Source: Chryseobacterium sp. ON_d1
GTDB lineage: Bacteria > Bacteroidota > Bacteroidia > Flavobacteriales > Weeksellaceae
DNA length: 64,000 bases
Assembly: GCF_006829085.1 (NCBI RefSeq)
Contig: NZ_BJTC01000007.1
Location: forward strand, 220,673 to 284,672
Direction: 5' to 3'
The notes beneath the pieces are model-generated. The model ran no database searches and had not been told where the DNA came from. It saw only the letters and a list, made by a program, of their open reading frames with translations. How positions within the stretch are numbered: position 1 is the stretch's first letter; each line of letters opens with the position of its first letter. Position numbers and translations under genes: made by a program. Positions 1-8,424 of this stretch are shown one piece after another.

Positions 1-103
1 ATGATGTACAGCCTATCATTTGACATCGAATTATGAAGTGATCCTGTAATAATTAAGATCAAGTTTTATTACTCTAAAAAAGATTAATCTGACACCAAAA
101 AAT

Positions 104-141
104 AAAAAAAATGGCTCAATTTGGATTAAATTGGAGCCATT
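104..141 (-). terminator. AT-rich hairpin followed by T-run on the minus strand
   Basis: Positions 111-117 (atggctc) pair with 134-140 (gagccat), extended by aattt/aaatt with a one-base bulge. On the minus strand the hairpin runs into a T tract (complement of 104-110). It could be a back-up terminator for leftward transcription from the T9SS gene, or a terminator for a gene outside the window. Confidence 0.5.
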
Positions 142-368
142 TGGCTGTTTGTGAACTTGACAGTACTCTATACAAACCATTTATTAGTAGATATAGATAA
201 TATTTTGAAGGTGTTGAATGGTATTTAAGTTATAAAATTAAATCAGAAAATTGTCTACCTATATATGATAATTTTCTCATAAACAAAAACATCATAATAT
301 CTTCTTCTCATAAAAATCCTATTGAAATTAAATTGGTGCATTAAAGTATATTGTTAACTTAATTTATT

Positions 369-396
369 GAAAAAGCGCACTTTGGTGCGCTTTTTC
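369..396 (-). terminator. Bidirectional rho-independent terminator
   Basis: The stem gcgcac (375-380) / gtgcgc (385-390), with loop tttg, is flanked by an A tract on the left and a T tract on the right, so it works in either direction. It lies about 30 bases past the stop of the leftward T9SS cargo gene and is its likely terminator. Confidence 0.85.
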
Positions 397-424
397 ATCA
401 ATATCAGTTTTTACCGTGATATAT

Positions 425-1312
425 TTATTTTTTTATTAACTGTAGCGATCCTGCGTTTCCGTTGCTGGAACGCCAGTTAAGATAGTAATTTCCTGAAACT
501 GCATTTTGAATATCTATTGGTAGTTTATTTAGTCCGGAAGCAATATCTGTCTTATATCCATATACTGTCTTGCCAGCTATATCAGTAACCATGACAGTGA
601 TCGTCTCGTTTCCTGAAGCAGTATATTCAAGCTCCGAAAATCCGCTGCTTGGGTTAGGATAGAGTTTAGCCTTGTTCTGCTCAGTCGCATTTTTACTAAA
701 AGTTGAAATCATAGGAGAACATGGGTTAGTATCGCATAACGCACATATGTATTTTGTACAGTGCAGATAATAGAGGGTTGCAGCTTTACGGGTAAGTGTT
801 ACCCCATACCCATAGCTATTAACATGGTTTGTGGTGTTAGGACCTCCATAATGAAATAAACCTGCATCAAGTTCCGGTGACCAACATCCGGGAATAATTG
901 TAGTAGAACCTTCAATGGCCGTTGGAATCGGATAATATCTGCTGGTTAATCCAGGGTTAGAGAAGTAGACCTTAAAAGTACGTAAAACAGGTGGTTGTCC
1001 AATGGTCGTAAAGACATCCGGAAGTAAAAAATTTTGAGCAGTCATCTGGCCTTGGATAAAGCTTTTGCTTTCTACTATGGTACCTGTTTTAAACTCCAAT
1101 GATACTGTAGAAGGAACATATCCAGGATCGTTGGCTGAAAATGACTGATCCCGTCTTTCTATTTTTACTATTGTACCTGAAGGATTGACAGGGACAAGCT
1201 GAGCATTTAAAGCATTGCTGCAGAATACAGCCCATAAAATAAAAAGACTTGTTTTTCCTACTCTTAAAAATGATTCTGATGATCTAAAGATTTTTGTTAA
1301 AATTTTTTTCAT
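425..1312 (-). CDS. Secreted protein with type IX secretion C-terminal sorting domain
   Basis: 295 residues. The N-terminus has a basic stretch and a hydrophobic segment (around 18-36, ending NALNAQ) typical of a Sec signal peptide. The last ~80 residues form a Por/T9SS type A sorting domain: it starts with KLYPNPSSG, has a VTDIAGK strand, and ends in basic residues (LQLIKK). The protein is therefore expected to cross the outer membrane by T9SS and be attached or released at the surface. The middle (about 40-210) is Cys-containing, including CTKYICALCDTNPC, and has no motif I recognise. A 33-codon piece of a paralogue survives at 50933-51031, so this family had at least two members here. Function unknown. 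Confidence 0.8.
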   Translation of the reverse strand: MKKILTKIFRSSESFLRVGKTSLFILWAVFCSNALNAQLVPVNPSGTIVKIERRDQSFSANDPGYVPSTVSLEFKTGTIVESKSFIQGQMTAQNFLLPDVFTTIGQPPVLRTFKVYFSNPGLTSRYYPIPTAIEGSTTIIPGCWSPELDAGLFHYGGPNTTNHVNSYGYGVTLTRKAATLYYLHCTKYICALCDTNPCSPMISTFSKNATEQNKAKLYPNPSSGFSELEYTASGNETITVMVTDIAGKTVYGYKTDIASGLNKLPIDIQNAVSGNYYLNWRSSNGNAGSLQLIKK

Positions 1313-1697
1313 AAGCTAATATTTTTCAGATGGCGTTCTTTTACTATTACGGGACGCCGTTACCGATAAGCAGGTACAAGTTGTCTCTTTTTTAAGGAAA
1401 AAAAAAAAACAAATGAGCAAGTGAGCAGAAAAAAAGCTTATGTGAGTATTCCGATAGTCTGAAAGAGCAAAAAAGCTGTAAATAAAAGCGTCAGCATTTT
1501 CAGGAGTAACGTGAATAATTATCCCATTTTTAAAAAAAAGAGAGAATTCCCGCATGAACTTATGAAATTGGAAATTGCCCGAATTCCAAATTTTGTTTTA
1601 CAGTTATTATATCGATGATTTTACCTGAGAATATTTTGACAAGAATACTGGTACGTTTGTCATTTAATTTTCTTACTCCAATTGGTTTGTCATTGAT
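1313..1697. other. Intergenic, no supported gene
   Basis: 385 bases upstream of the T9SS gene. The only open frame (minus strand, 79 codons) is Phe/Lys homopolymer-rich and has no recognisable features, so I do not call it. It presumably holds the promoter of the leftward T9SS gene. I see no clear promoter or hairpin. Confidence 0.4.
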
Positions 1698-2270
1698 TTG
1701 TACATGAAAATAAGCGAGCGCGTTTTTTCTCAGGGGATGTTTGATGAGTCAAAAGTAAGAAATAGAGGCTGTCTCAAAAGTCCCCCCTCTCTCGGAATCC
1801 TGTCTGACAACTTTTGTCATTTAAGGAATTCTCACAGCGTTGGTTTACCTTTTGAGACAGCCTCATTGGAAGACCAAAATGGTAAAATCTTGTCGTTTTT
1901 AAACATCATCCCCAATTATGCCCCTAAAGAAGCGACCTATGACCTGATCCGGAAAATCCATACGGCCCCGGCCGGGAATATGTATGTGCTGTTGCTCTGC
2001 TTTATAGAATACTGCTGGGAAGAGGGGTATGAGATGTTAAATATGGGACTGGCGCCGCTTTCAGGTTTTGACAGTAAAAAAGGCGTTATCGGAACAACCA
2101 TACATTTTCTTTATAGTAAAAATAAATACTTCAGAAATACGCGTGGATTAAGGGAGTTTAAAGAGAAATATGATCAGCTGTGGATGCAAAAATATATGGT
2201 ATAAAGCCATGATATCGATCTTTTGGCGGCACCACTGGTTATCAATAAAGTGATGTGTGTTAAAAAGTAA
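1698..2270 (+). pseudogene. mprF remnant (phosphatidylglycerol lysyltransferase C-terminal domain), interrupted
   Basis: The translation carries the C-terminal half of the DUF2156 aminoacyl-transferase domain of MprF (transfers lysine from Lys-tRNA to phosphatidylglycerol): FLNIIPNYAPKEATYDL, then EYCWEEGYEMLNMGLAPLSG, then FRNTRGLREFKEKY. Three lesions show it is dead. The N-terminal membrane domain and the start of the catalytic domain are missing. A 100-bp inverted-repeat element is inserted at 1765-1864. A TAA at 2202-2204 interrupts the frame, after which family-like sequence (HDIDLLAAPLVINKV) continues to a second TAA at 2268-2270. The frame is open across the insertion only by chance, so any product would be a chimera. 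Recognition of the family is from memory of its conserved motifs. Confidence 0.85.
1765..1864. mobile_element. 100-bp MITE with 16-bp terminal inverted repeats
   Basis: gaggctgtctcaaaag at 1765-1780 is perfectly inverted at 1849-1864. The 68 bases between them have no coding capacity, so this is a non-autonomous element that would need a transposase supplied elsewhere. It sits inside the mprF remnant and splits its reading frame. I could not define a target-site duplication. No other copy of this terminus was noticed in the window. Confidence 0.85.
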
Positions 2271-2358
2271 ACAATGCGAACTCGTGTTTATATTCTAGTA
2301 ATTACTGATCTTCTTTTTTATGAATAATTTAACTGAGTGAAATTTTAAAAATGTAAAA

Positions 2359-3022
2359 TTGTCGTTCTTTTATGCACTCTTACTGTTATTGGTGATACTA
2401 ATGATGTTTCTGTCTGTCAATAATGCCTGGACGGCCGACAACTATATTGCCGTTCAAAAAGAGGTATTTTTGAAACTTAATTTGGTGTTCTCGAACTACC
2501 CCAAATGGATGGAAAATCTCACGTACTTTGGAGATGCGCTTCTTATTCTTTCTGTTCTTTCGTCTCTGCTCATTCTTACGCCAAGGATCTTTGGTGCGCT
2601 ATTGTTGGGATCATTGAGTTCAGGTTTACTTTGCTTTGTATTAAAATGGCTTTTTAGTGTTCCGAGGCCTGCGGCAATATTAGATACGGATCACTTTTCC
2701 CTCGGGCCATGCAATTACCGTATTTACCACACTAATAATTGTTTTAATAGTATTTATGCCGAAAAGCAAATTGAAGAAATTGGTATGGATATTGGTTTTT
2801 ATCATAATCTCCACGGACATTTCTGTAACGCGGGTTGGGGCACATTACATATTGGATGTTACGATAGGAGGGATTATCGGCTACGTTTCCGCTGTATCAG
2901 GTATCATCTTCAACCAAAAATACAATTTATGGAGATCGATATCGCAAAAACATTATGATGTATTTTTGATTGTTCTGTTGTTGGTTTGCTCTGGCATTCT
3001 ACTTCAGAAAATAATTGAGTAG
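2359..3022 (+). pseudogene. PAP2-family membrane phosphatase, frameshifted
   Basis: Two overlapping frames together make one phosphatidic acid phosphatase type 2 protein, a membrane enzyme that removes phosphate from lipid phosphates or undecaprenyl pyrophosphate. The first frame (from 2359, TTG, no ATG available) supplies the TM segments and motif 1 (KWLFSVPRP). The second frame supplies motif 2 (FPSGH at about 2697-2711) and motif 3 (TRVGAHYILDV). The shift falls at a run of four T near 2696. Removing one T joins the frames, but family members usually have about a dozen more residues between motifs 1 and 2, so a small deletion is also possible. With no good start codon and the decayed mprF beside it, I favour a pseudogene over a sequencing error. 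Confidence 0.75.
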
Positions 3023-3150
3023 CAGTAGCCCGTTTTTTATTTATCGTTTATAAACCTATGCATTTCCCTTTATCTGGTGATTTGTAAGTTTAGTGAAAAG
3101 CAAAGAAACGCAGTTTTAGTAAAATAGAAAAACAATTAAATAGTAGTTTT

Positions 3151-3675
3151 ATGGCATTATACCTTACTGAAAGACTGGTCATTCGCCGATTCAGCGAGCG
3201 CGACGCGGCAGCATTCCTGGATTATATGAGCGATCCTCGCGTAAATTGTTTTTTGGAAGAAAAGCTCTCTGGTATGCAGGAGGCCATAGCTGATGTCAGA
3301 AAGAAAAGCAAAGATAGATCCCAGTTCGCAGTCTGCAGGAAAGAAGATGATATGTTGATCGGACATCTTTTTGCGATGAAAGAGGGGGATACCTACAATG
3401 TTGGCTGGCATTTCAATACCAAGATTGAAGGTAGGGGATATGCAACAGAGGCGACAAAGGGCTTATTTAACTATCTCTTTCATCGTAAAAATGCAAGAAG
3501 AATATACTGCTATGTCGAGGACTACAACACTCGTTCACAGCAATTGTGTAAACGCTTGGGCATGCGTGAGGAAGGATTATTTCTTGAGTATATCTCTTTT
3601 ACACATAATGATGACGGATCACCACGATATGAAAATACCCTGCAGTTTGCCCTATTAAAAAAAGAATGGGTCTAA
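3151..3675 (+). CDS. GNAT family N-acetyltransferase (RimJ/RimL-like)
   Basis: 174 residues. It opens with LTERLVIRRFSERD, the standard first strand of RimJ/RimL-type acetyltransferases. It carries a GWHFNTKIEGRGYATEATKGL segment containing the acetyl-CoA pyrophosphate-binding loop (G-R-G-Y-A), followed by the usual arm YVEDYNTRSQQLCKRLGMREEG. The length and order match the family, so it is probably intact and cytosolic, acetylating a protein N-terminus or small amine. The substrate cannot be told from sequence. It converges on the LytTR regulator, and the two stop codons overlap by four bases. Confidence 0.88.
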   Translation: MALYLTERLVIRRFSERDAAAFLDYMSDPRVNCFLEEKLSGMQEAIADVRKKSKDRSQFAVCRKEDDMLIGHLFAMKEGDTYNVGWHFNTKIEGRGYATEATKGLFNYLFHRKNARRIYCYVEDYNTRSQQLCKRLGMREEGLFLEYISFTHNDDGSPRYENTLQFALLKKEWV

Positions 3676-4400
3676 CTTTTCATACGTTCGATCACATTCT
3701 TTTTATAGAACTTTCCTATCGGAAGAATCGTTCCGTTTTTTAAAAAGAGTTCGCCACCGGCAATTTTGGAAATCTCATTCAGTGCGACCAAATAAGATTT
3801 ATGGATTCTGACAAAAAGTTCGGGATCCAGTTTGTTTTCAACTTCCTGTGTTGTGATCTGGCTCATATACATTTTCCCAGCCGTGAAAAATTTCACATAG
3901 TTGCCATAGCTCTGCGTATAGAATATCGTACTAAAATCCAGTTTTACGATTTCATTGTCAACTTTTAAAACAAGGTGATCCGGCTTTGGTACTAGCTGGT
4001 GGGCATCGGGATTATTCTGTTCTAAATTTCTCTTAGGAGTCCCCAGGCGGTTAATTACTTTATCAATGGCCGAAAGAAAGGTTTTAAAATCAAATGGTTT
4101 GACCAAGTAATCCACCACATCATATTTATAGGATTCCAGCGCATACTCTTTATAGGCTGTTGTGAGGATAACAAAAGGTTTATTGGACATCGCTTCCAGC
4201 ATTTCCATTCCGGTTAAACCGGGCATATTGATATCAAGGAACATAATATCTACCTGATTGTTATACAGATATTCCATCGCCTCTACAGCGGTGTAAAAAG
4301 ATCCGTTTAGCTGAAGTTGCTTCAACTGGCTGATAAAGTGTTCCAGTACGCGGTGGGCACCTTCTTCATCGTCTATAATAATACAATTTAATTGATTCAT
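3672..4400 (-). CDS. LytTR-family response regulator
   Basis: 242 residues. The receiver domain (1-~120) has the acidic pair D10/D11, phospho-acceptor D56 in FLDINMPG, a Thr at T80/T81 and K101 in YLVKPFD. A linker leads to a C-terminal LytTR DNA-binding domain (~145-240) with the family's ARG-poor strand pattern and the FVRIHKSYLVAL segment. It is translationally coupled to the histidine kinase upstream: its ATG overlaps the kinase TGA (4397-4400). It probably controls the divergent export operon starting at 5636, which is an inference from position only. Confidence 0.93.
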   Translation of the reverse strand: MNQLNCIIIDDEEGAHRVLEHFISQLKQLQLNGSFYTAVEAMEYLYNNQVDIMFLDINMPGLTGMEMLEAMSNKPFVILTTAYKEYALESYKYDVVDYLVKPFDFKTFLSAIDKVINRLGTPKRNLEQNNPDAHQLVPKPDHLVLKVDNEIVKLDFSTIFYTQSYGNYVKFFTAGKMYMSQITTQEVENKLDPELFVRIHKSYLVALNEISKIAGGELFLKNGTILPIGKFYKKNVIERMKS

Positions 4401-5428
4401 ATAAGCTGTTTTTGAAGTGGGATTAAAAGTGTTGTTTCATAGCTTGTTTCAGACTGCTTTTCATTAAGGCTGAACTTCCCATTGTAAATAAACGATAATC
4501 GCTGTTTTAGATTGTTGAGACCTACCTGTGTAGAGGTTTTTTTAAGTTTTTCATCTGCAAGCGAATTTTCAATGGTCATCAGTAACTCATCCTGTTTTAG
4601 TTCAATGTGAATATGAACAAACCAATCGGATAGGTTCTGGCTGTGTTTAAAGCTATTTTCGACCAGAATAATAAGAAGCAGGGGCGATATCAGCCAATTA
4701 TTCATTTCCTCCGGTGAGTGATTGCATATAAACTGTATGTCACATCTTTTACCGATCCTTTCCCTTTCTAAGTCAATATAATTCCGGATAAAATTGACCT
4801 CATCAGCCATGGAAACTTTAGGTACGTTGCCATTTTCTATCTGATAGCGCATCAGCTCTGATAGTTTGACAATAAGTCCCGGAGTACGGTCCGGTTCGGT
4901 TAAGCTCACTCCATACAGATTATTGAGCATATTAAAGAAAAAGTGTGGATTAAGCTGGGCATGGAGAAATTTTAGATTCATTTCATTGAGCAGGATCTGG
5001 TCCATACTTCTTCGCTGCACTTCCAAAGCATAACTCTGCATCAGCGACAGGGCCATAATGGTTGCTGTACTGATGATACAAATCACGAAATGATAGAGAA
5101 AACTGAGTGCCAGCTCATCTGGTTCAAAAAAATCAGGCTGTATCCAATAGATGTTCGCTATAAAGAGAACAGATGCCCCTGCCAGGATAACAGCCAACGA
5201 ATAAAAAATATAGCTGAGATATTTTTTGAGCAGATAAAACCTGAAGATAAAAAATCGATGGATCTGAGCCTGTACATACAGGATGACAAAAAAGACAAGG
5301 CCTTTTAAGAAATTTTCCAGCGAATTGATAAACAACCACTCATGGAGCATTGTAAGAACATACATCGCGCAGAAGATGATAATCTCCTGTCTCCACCTTT
5401 TTTGTATGCTGATTGTCGTAGTATTCAT
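4397..5428 (-). CDS. LytS-type sensor histidine kinase
   Basis: 343 residues from the ATG at 5428. An in-frame extension to 5545 exists, but its charged N-terminus does not look like a signal or membrane segment. Four hydrophobic segments lie in the first ~150 residues. They are followed by the His_kinase (PF06580-type) motif LHAQLNPHFFFNMLNNL, with the phosphorylated His in NPHFF, and an HATPase region containing LLLIILVENSFKHS (N box) and VGLNNLKQRL (G box). The membrane part is the sensor. The partner is the LytTR regulator whose start overlaps this stop. The pair is transcribed away from the outer membrane barrel gene at 5636. Confidence 0.9.
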   Translation of the reverse strand: MNTTTISIQKRWRQEIIIFCAMYVLTMLHEWLFINSLENFLKGLVFFVILYVQAQIHRFFIFRFYLLKKYLSYIFYSLAVILAGASVLFIANIYWIQPDFFEPDELALSFLYHFVICIISTATIMALSLMQSYALEVQRRSMDQILLNEMNLKFLHAQLNPHFFFNMLNNLYGVSLTEPDRTPGLIVKLSELMRYQIENGNVPKVSMADEVNFIRNYIDLERERIGKRCDIQFICNHSPEEMNNWLISPLLLIILVENSFKHSQNLSDWFVHIHIELKQDELLMTIENSLADEKLKKTSTQVGLNNLKQRLSFIYNGKFSLNEKQSETSYETTLLIPLQKQLI

Positions 5429-5635
5429 AATATAAGTGCCGTTTTCAGTTGACGGGTCATCATTGCCGATCGCAAAGATCCCTGTATCACTTTCATCTTT
5501 CAAAATTCTAAAAATAAAGGTAATTCGGAAAATTAAAATGACCAACGGTTTTTGACATTTAATATGGCCTGTTCGTCCGTTTTATTTCTGATGGTGCTAT
5601 AGATCATCTTGTTTTGCAGTACTAAATTTTTGCAA

Positions 5636-8074
5636 ATGAAAGAATTATTAAAAAACGTATGCAGGCAAATACTGTTGTTTACCCTGATGTTAAGTACAAC
5701 ATGGGTCATGGCTCAGACAGCAGGAAATGAAATTGAGGTTAAAGGAACCGTCGTTAATGCATCCCAAAATGCACTTTTGGCCGGAAGCACAGTTGTAGTC
5801 AAAGATGCCGCCGGTCGGACACTAGGTTCGACGAACACGCAAAAAGATGGAACATTTAGCTTAAAAGTAAAACCCTCGACGGCCATCACTGTTGTTGTCA
5901 ATTATATCGGTTTTAATGACTATAATTCCGGTGTTATAACTCTGAAACAGGAAGACCTTGATCTTGGAAGAATATATCTGGATACCAAAAGTACAATGCT
6001 CGAAGGGGTCACTATTGTAGCAAGCCGTAAAAAACCTTTGGTTCAAAGTACCAAAGACAAGCTCATCTACAATGCAGCTTCGGATATCAGTAACAAATCA
6101 GGAAACGCAGCAGATGTACTGCGTAAAGCTCCCATGCTAACTGTAGGGGCCAACGGCGATCTAAAGCTGCGTGGAAATTCTAATATTAAAGTGCTGATCA
6201 ATGGAATTTCTTCGCGTATCATGGCAAAAAACCTGAAAGAAGCCTTAAAGATGATTCCGGCAAATTCCATAGTTTCCGTGGAAGTGATTACCAATCCATC
6301 CTCCAAATATGAGGCGGAGGGTGCTGCAGGAGTCGTGAACATCATTACAAAAAAGAAATTAAAAGGAACTAGCGGAACGCTGGATATGACCGGCGGAAAT
6401 CTGGAGCATACCGGAAATTTATCGCTAAATATGAGTTCAGGAAAGTTCAATATCTCTGCTATGGGCAACTACAGTGAAGAACGTGAAAGAACAACTTCTT
6501 CACTTAACAGAATTAACCTTAATAACGGAAAGCAGACCGGATCGCTGTTTCAAGAATCTGATATGCTGCAAACCACAAAAGGTGGTTCTGCAAGCCTGTC
6601 TGCTCAATATAAAATAGATTCCCTACAGACCCTTGAGGCAAGTTATTCTTACTGGAACGGTTCATGGCCGCAAAAGGGTGGATTGTTTAACCGATATAAG
6701 AATGCTGATCAGTATCAGGAATACAGACAAAAAACTGAGCAAAGCGGTAAATTCAATTTCTCTGAATGGGTATTGAATTATCAGAAAAAATTTCACCGTG
6801 AAGGACAGGAGTTGCAGATTATCGGGCTGGCTTCCACGGCATCTGATGTGTCCAATTATTTGACTGAGCAGTACAAACCGGATGGTCAGCTCGCTTTTAC
6901 AGAGCGGGGCCCCAATAACAGTAAGGAAAAGGAGTGGAGTCTTCAGGCTGATTATTCACATCCTTTTGGACAGGAGGGAAAAACCTCACTGGAAACGGGG
7001 GTGAAATATCTGGGAAATAATTCCAAAAGCGTGTATGAAGTTCTTAACAGTGCACTGCCGGTAGATCCTAGCCGTTCGGGAAGTATGCAGTACAGGCAGC
7101 AGATTTTTTCAGCATACGCTACCTTAAATTTTGATCTTGGAAATGACTGGACATTACGTCCCGGGATTCGCTTTGAAAATACTGACATCAATGCGACCTT
7201 TCAGAATAATTCCCCTTACAAAAGAAAGTTTTCTAATTGGGTACCCAATTTATTGGTTGTAAAGAAATTAGGTGAGCGCCATGAGGTGAAATTAGATTAT
7301 AACGAAAGAATCCGCCGCCCATGGATCATGGACCTGAATCCGTACGCCAATGCTGCAGATCCACTAAATATTACGCAGGGTAATCCGTATCTGAATCCTG
7401 AGCTTACCAAAAAGCTGGAACTCTCTCATACCTATACCGGAAGCAAAAATACACTATTAACGAGCAGCATTTATTATAGCTCGAACAAGAATGCGGTTGA
7501 ACAGATTGCCAGGGTGAATGAAAAGGGAATCTCCTATACCATGCCGGATAATATCGGTGAAAGCACGCGAATGGGCGTGAACGTTAATGCAGTGTTTAAT
7601 CCTGTTAAAATCTGGACGGTCAATGCTGGTGCTGAGGTATTCCATTTAAAATTCCGAAGTAATTCATTAGGACTGAAAAACGATGGAACGTTCTTTAATT
7701 CAAGCGTCAGCAATACCATCAATCTGATGAAGGGGCTTCAGTTCAGTGCTTCAGGAGATTACGGCAATGGTTTTATCACTTTGCAGGGTAAAACTACAGC
7801 AAATTACTCTTACCGTTTTGCGGTAAAGAAGGATTTTATGAATAATAAGGCAAGCCTTACGCTGGCGGTCATCAATCCATTCCAGAACAATTTTAAGGAG
7901 ACTGTTTATGCTTTTGCTCCTACTTTTCAAAGTACGCAGATCAACAGATTTTATAACAGGGCAGCAACGTTAACGTTCAGCTGGCAGTTCGGCGGATTAC
8001 GTGCTTCAAAGGAAAAAGAAAGTCATTTTTCTGATCACTCGGATGACAAGTCACCAAGAAGGAGAAGAAAGTAA
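5636..8074 (+). CDS. Outer membrane beta-barrel protein (TonB-dependent receptor-like)
   Basis: 812 residues from the ATG at 5636. The longer frame from 5609 adds nine residues before the signal peptide. A signal peptide ends at WVMAQ. It is followed by a carboxypeptidase-regulatory-like domain (VKGTVVNASQNALLAGSTVVVKD), a plug-like region with DVLRKAPMLTV and VEVITNPSSKYEAEGAAGVVNIITKK, and a long barrel ending in aromatic strands and a basic tail (SPRRRRK). This is the Bacteroidetes 'outer membrane beta-barrel family' type, related to TonB receptors. It heads the export operon that runs to 14246 and is divergent from the LytTR/kinase pair. Its cargo is unknown. Confidence 0.88.
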   Translation: MKELLKNVCRQILLFTLMLSTTWVMAQTAGNEIEVKGTVVNASQNALLAGSTVVVKDAAGRTLGSTNTQKDGTFSLKVKPSTAITVVVNYIGFNDYNSGVITLKQEDLDLGRIYLDTKSTMLEGVTIVASRKKPLVQSTKDKLIYNAASDISNKSGNAADVLRKAPMLTVGANGDLKLRGNSNIKVLINGISSRIMAKNLKEALKMIPANSIVSVEVITNPSSKYEAEGAAGVVNIITKKKLKGTSGTLDMTGGNLEHTGNLSLNMSSGKFNISAMGNYSEERERTTSSLNRINLNNGKQTGSLFQESDMLQTTKGGSASLSAQYKIDSLQTLEASYSYWNGSWPQKGGLFNRYKNADQYQEYRQKTEQSGKFNFSEWVLNYQKKFHREGQELQIIGLASTASDVSNYLTEQYKPDGQLAFTERGPNNSKEKEWSLQADYSHPFGQEGKTSLETGVKYLGNNSKSVYEVLNSALPVDPSRSGSMQYRQQIFSAYATLNFDLGNDWTLRPGIRFENTDINATFQNNSPYKRKFSNWVPNLLVVKKLGERHEVKLDYNERIRRPWIMDLNPYANAADPLNITQGNPYLNPELTKKLELSHTYTGSKNTLLTSSIYYSSNKNAVEQIARVNEKGISYTMPDNIGESTRMGVNVNAVFNPVKIWTVNAGAEVFHLKFRSNSLGLKNDGTFFNSSVSNTINLMKGLQFSASGDYGNGFITLQGKTTANYSYRFAVKKDFMNNKASLTLAVINPFQNNFKETVYAFAPTFQSTQINRFYNRAATLTFSWQFGGLRASKEKESHFSDHSDDKSPRRRRK

Positions 8075-8097
8075 AATAATCAATAGCAAATTTTAAA

Positions 8098-8370
8098 ATG
8101 AAAATGGCAAGGATAAATAATATTGCCCATCAAGAGAAGTATTCCAGTGCTTCTCTTGATCAGGCAATCCGGGTGAGCGTTCTGCATTTTTACGCAGATC
8201 AACAACATAAAGTGGTAAGAGATGGCCTGAAATTAGATTTTTTGAACTACAGTAAATTATCAGAGACGGCAAACGAGCTTGTAGTAGATAGTGACTTTGC
8301 CTGCAAGGAAATGATGAGCATGTCCTCCATGTCACTGGCTTTCGGTGCATGCTGCGCAGATAATAAATAA
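8098..8370 (+). CDS. Small unrecognised protein with Cys/Met-rich C-terminus
   Basis: 90 residues (84-90, depending on which ATG is used: 8098 or 8104). The N-terminal ~70 residues are charged and helical in appearance, with no signal peptide. The C-terminal end is unlike the rest: FACKEMMSMSSMSLAFGACCADNK is dense in Cys, Met and Ser and contains an adjacent Cys pair. It lies 23 bases after the barrel gene and 54 before the RND adaptor, inside the operon. A leader-plus-core peptide layout is conceivable (Ser and Cys concentrated at the end), but no modifying enzyme is adjacent, so this is speculation. A metal-binding tail is another reading. Confidence 0.6.
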   Translation: MKMARINNIAHQEKYSSASLDQAIRVSVLHFYADQQHKVVRDGLKLDFLNYSKLSETANELVVDSDFACKEMMSMSSMSLAFGACCADNK

Positions 8371-8424
8371 AAACCATCCTTCCGGATTTAGCAACAACCA
8401 TAAAAAAGAAATACTGAATTTATT

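Larger units (their letters stand above)
1..424. other. Left-edge intergenic stretch, possible ORF remnant
   Basis: No complete gene is visible. Two hairpins listed separately lie here. A short open frame on the plus strand (about 201-344, 48 codons, beginning YFEGVEWYLSYK and ending before TAA at 342-344) continues in frame upstream across one TAA at 198-200, so it may be the tail of a decayed gene. I do not recognise it and it could be chance. Confidence 0.3.

Noticed and set aside
1316..1555. 79-codon minus-strand ORF upstream of the T9SS gene
   Set aside because: Composition dominated by Phe/Lys from A/T runs, no recognisable motif, and no sensible spacing to neighbours.
6067..6468. 133-codon ORF antisense to the first barrel gene, and similar antisense ORFs within the RND and TPR genes
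   Set aside because: Shadows of strongly supported genes; the sense frames carry clear domains.
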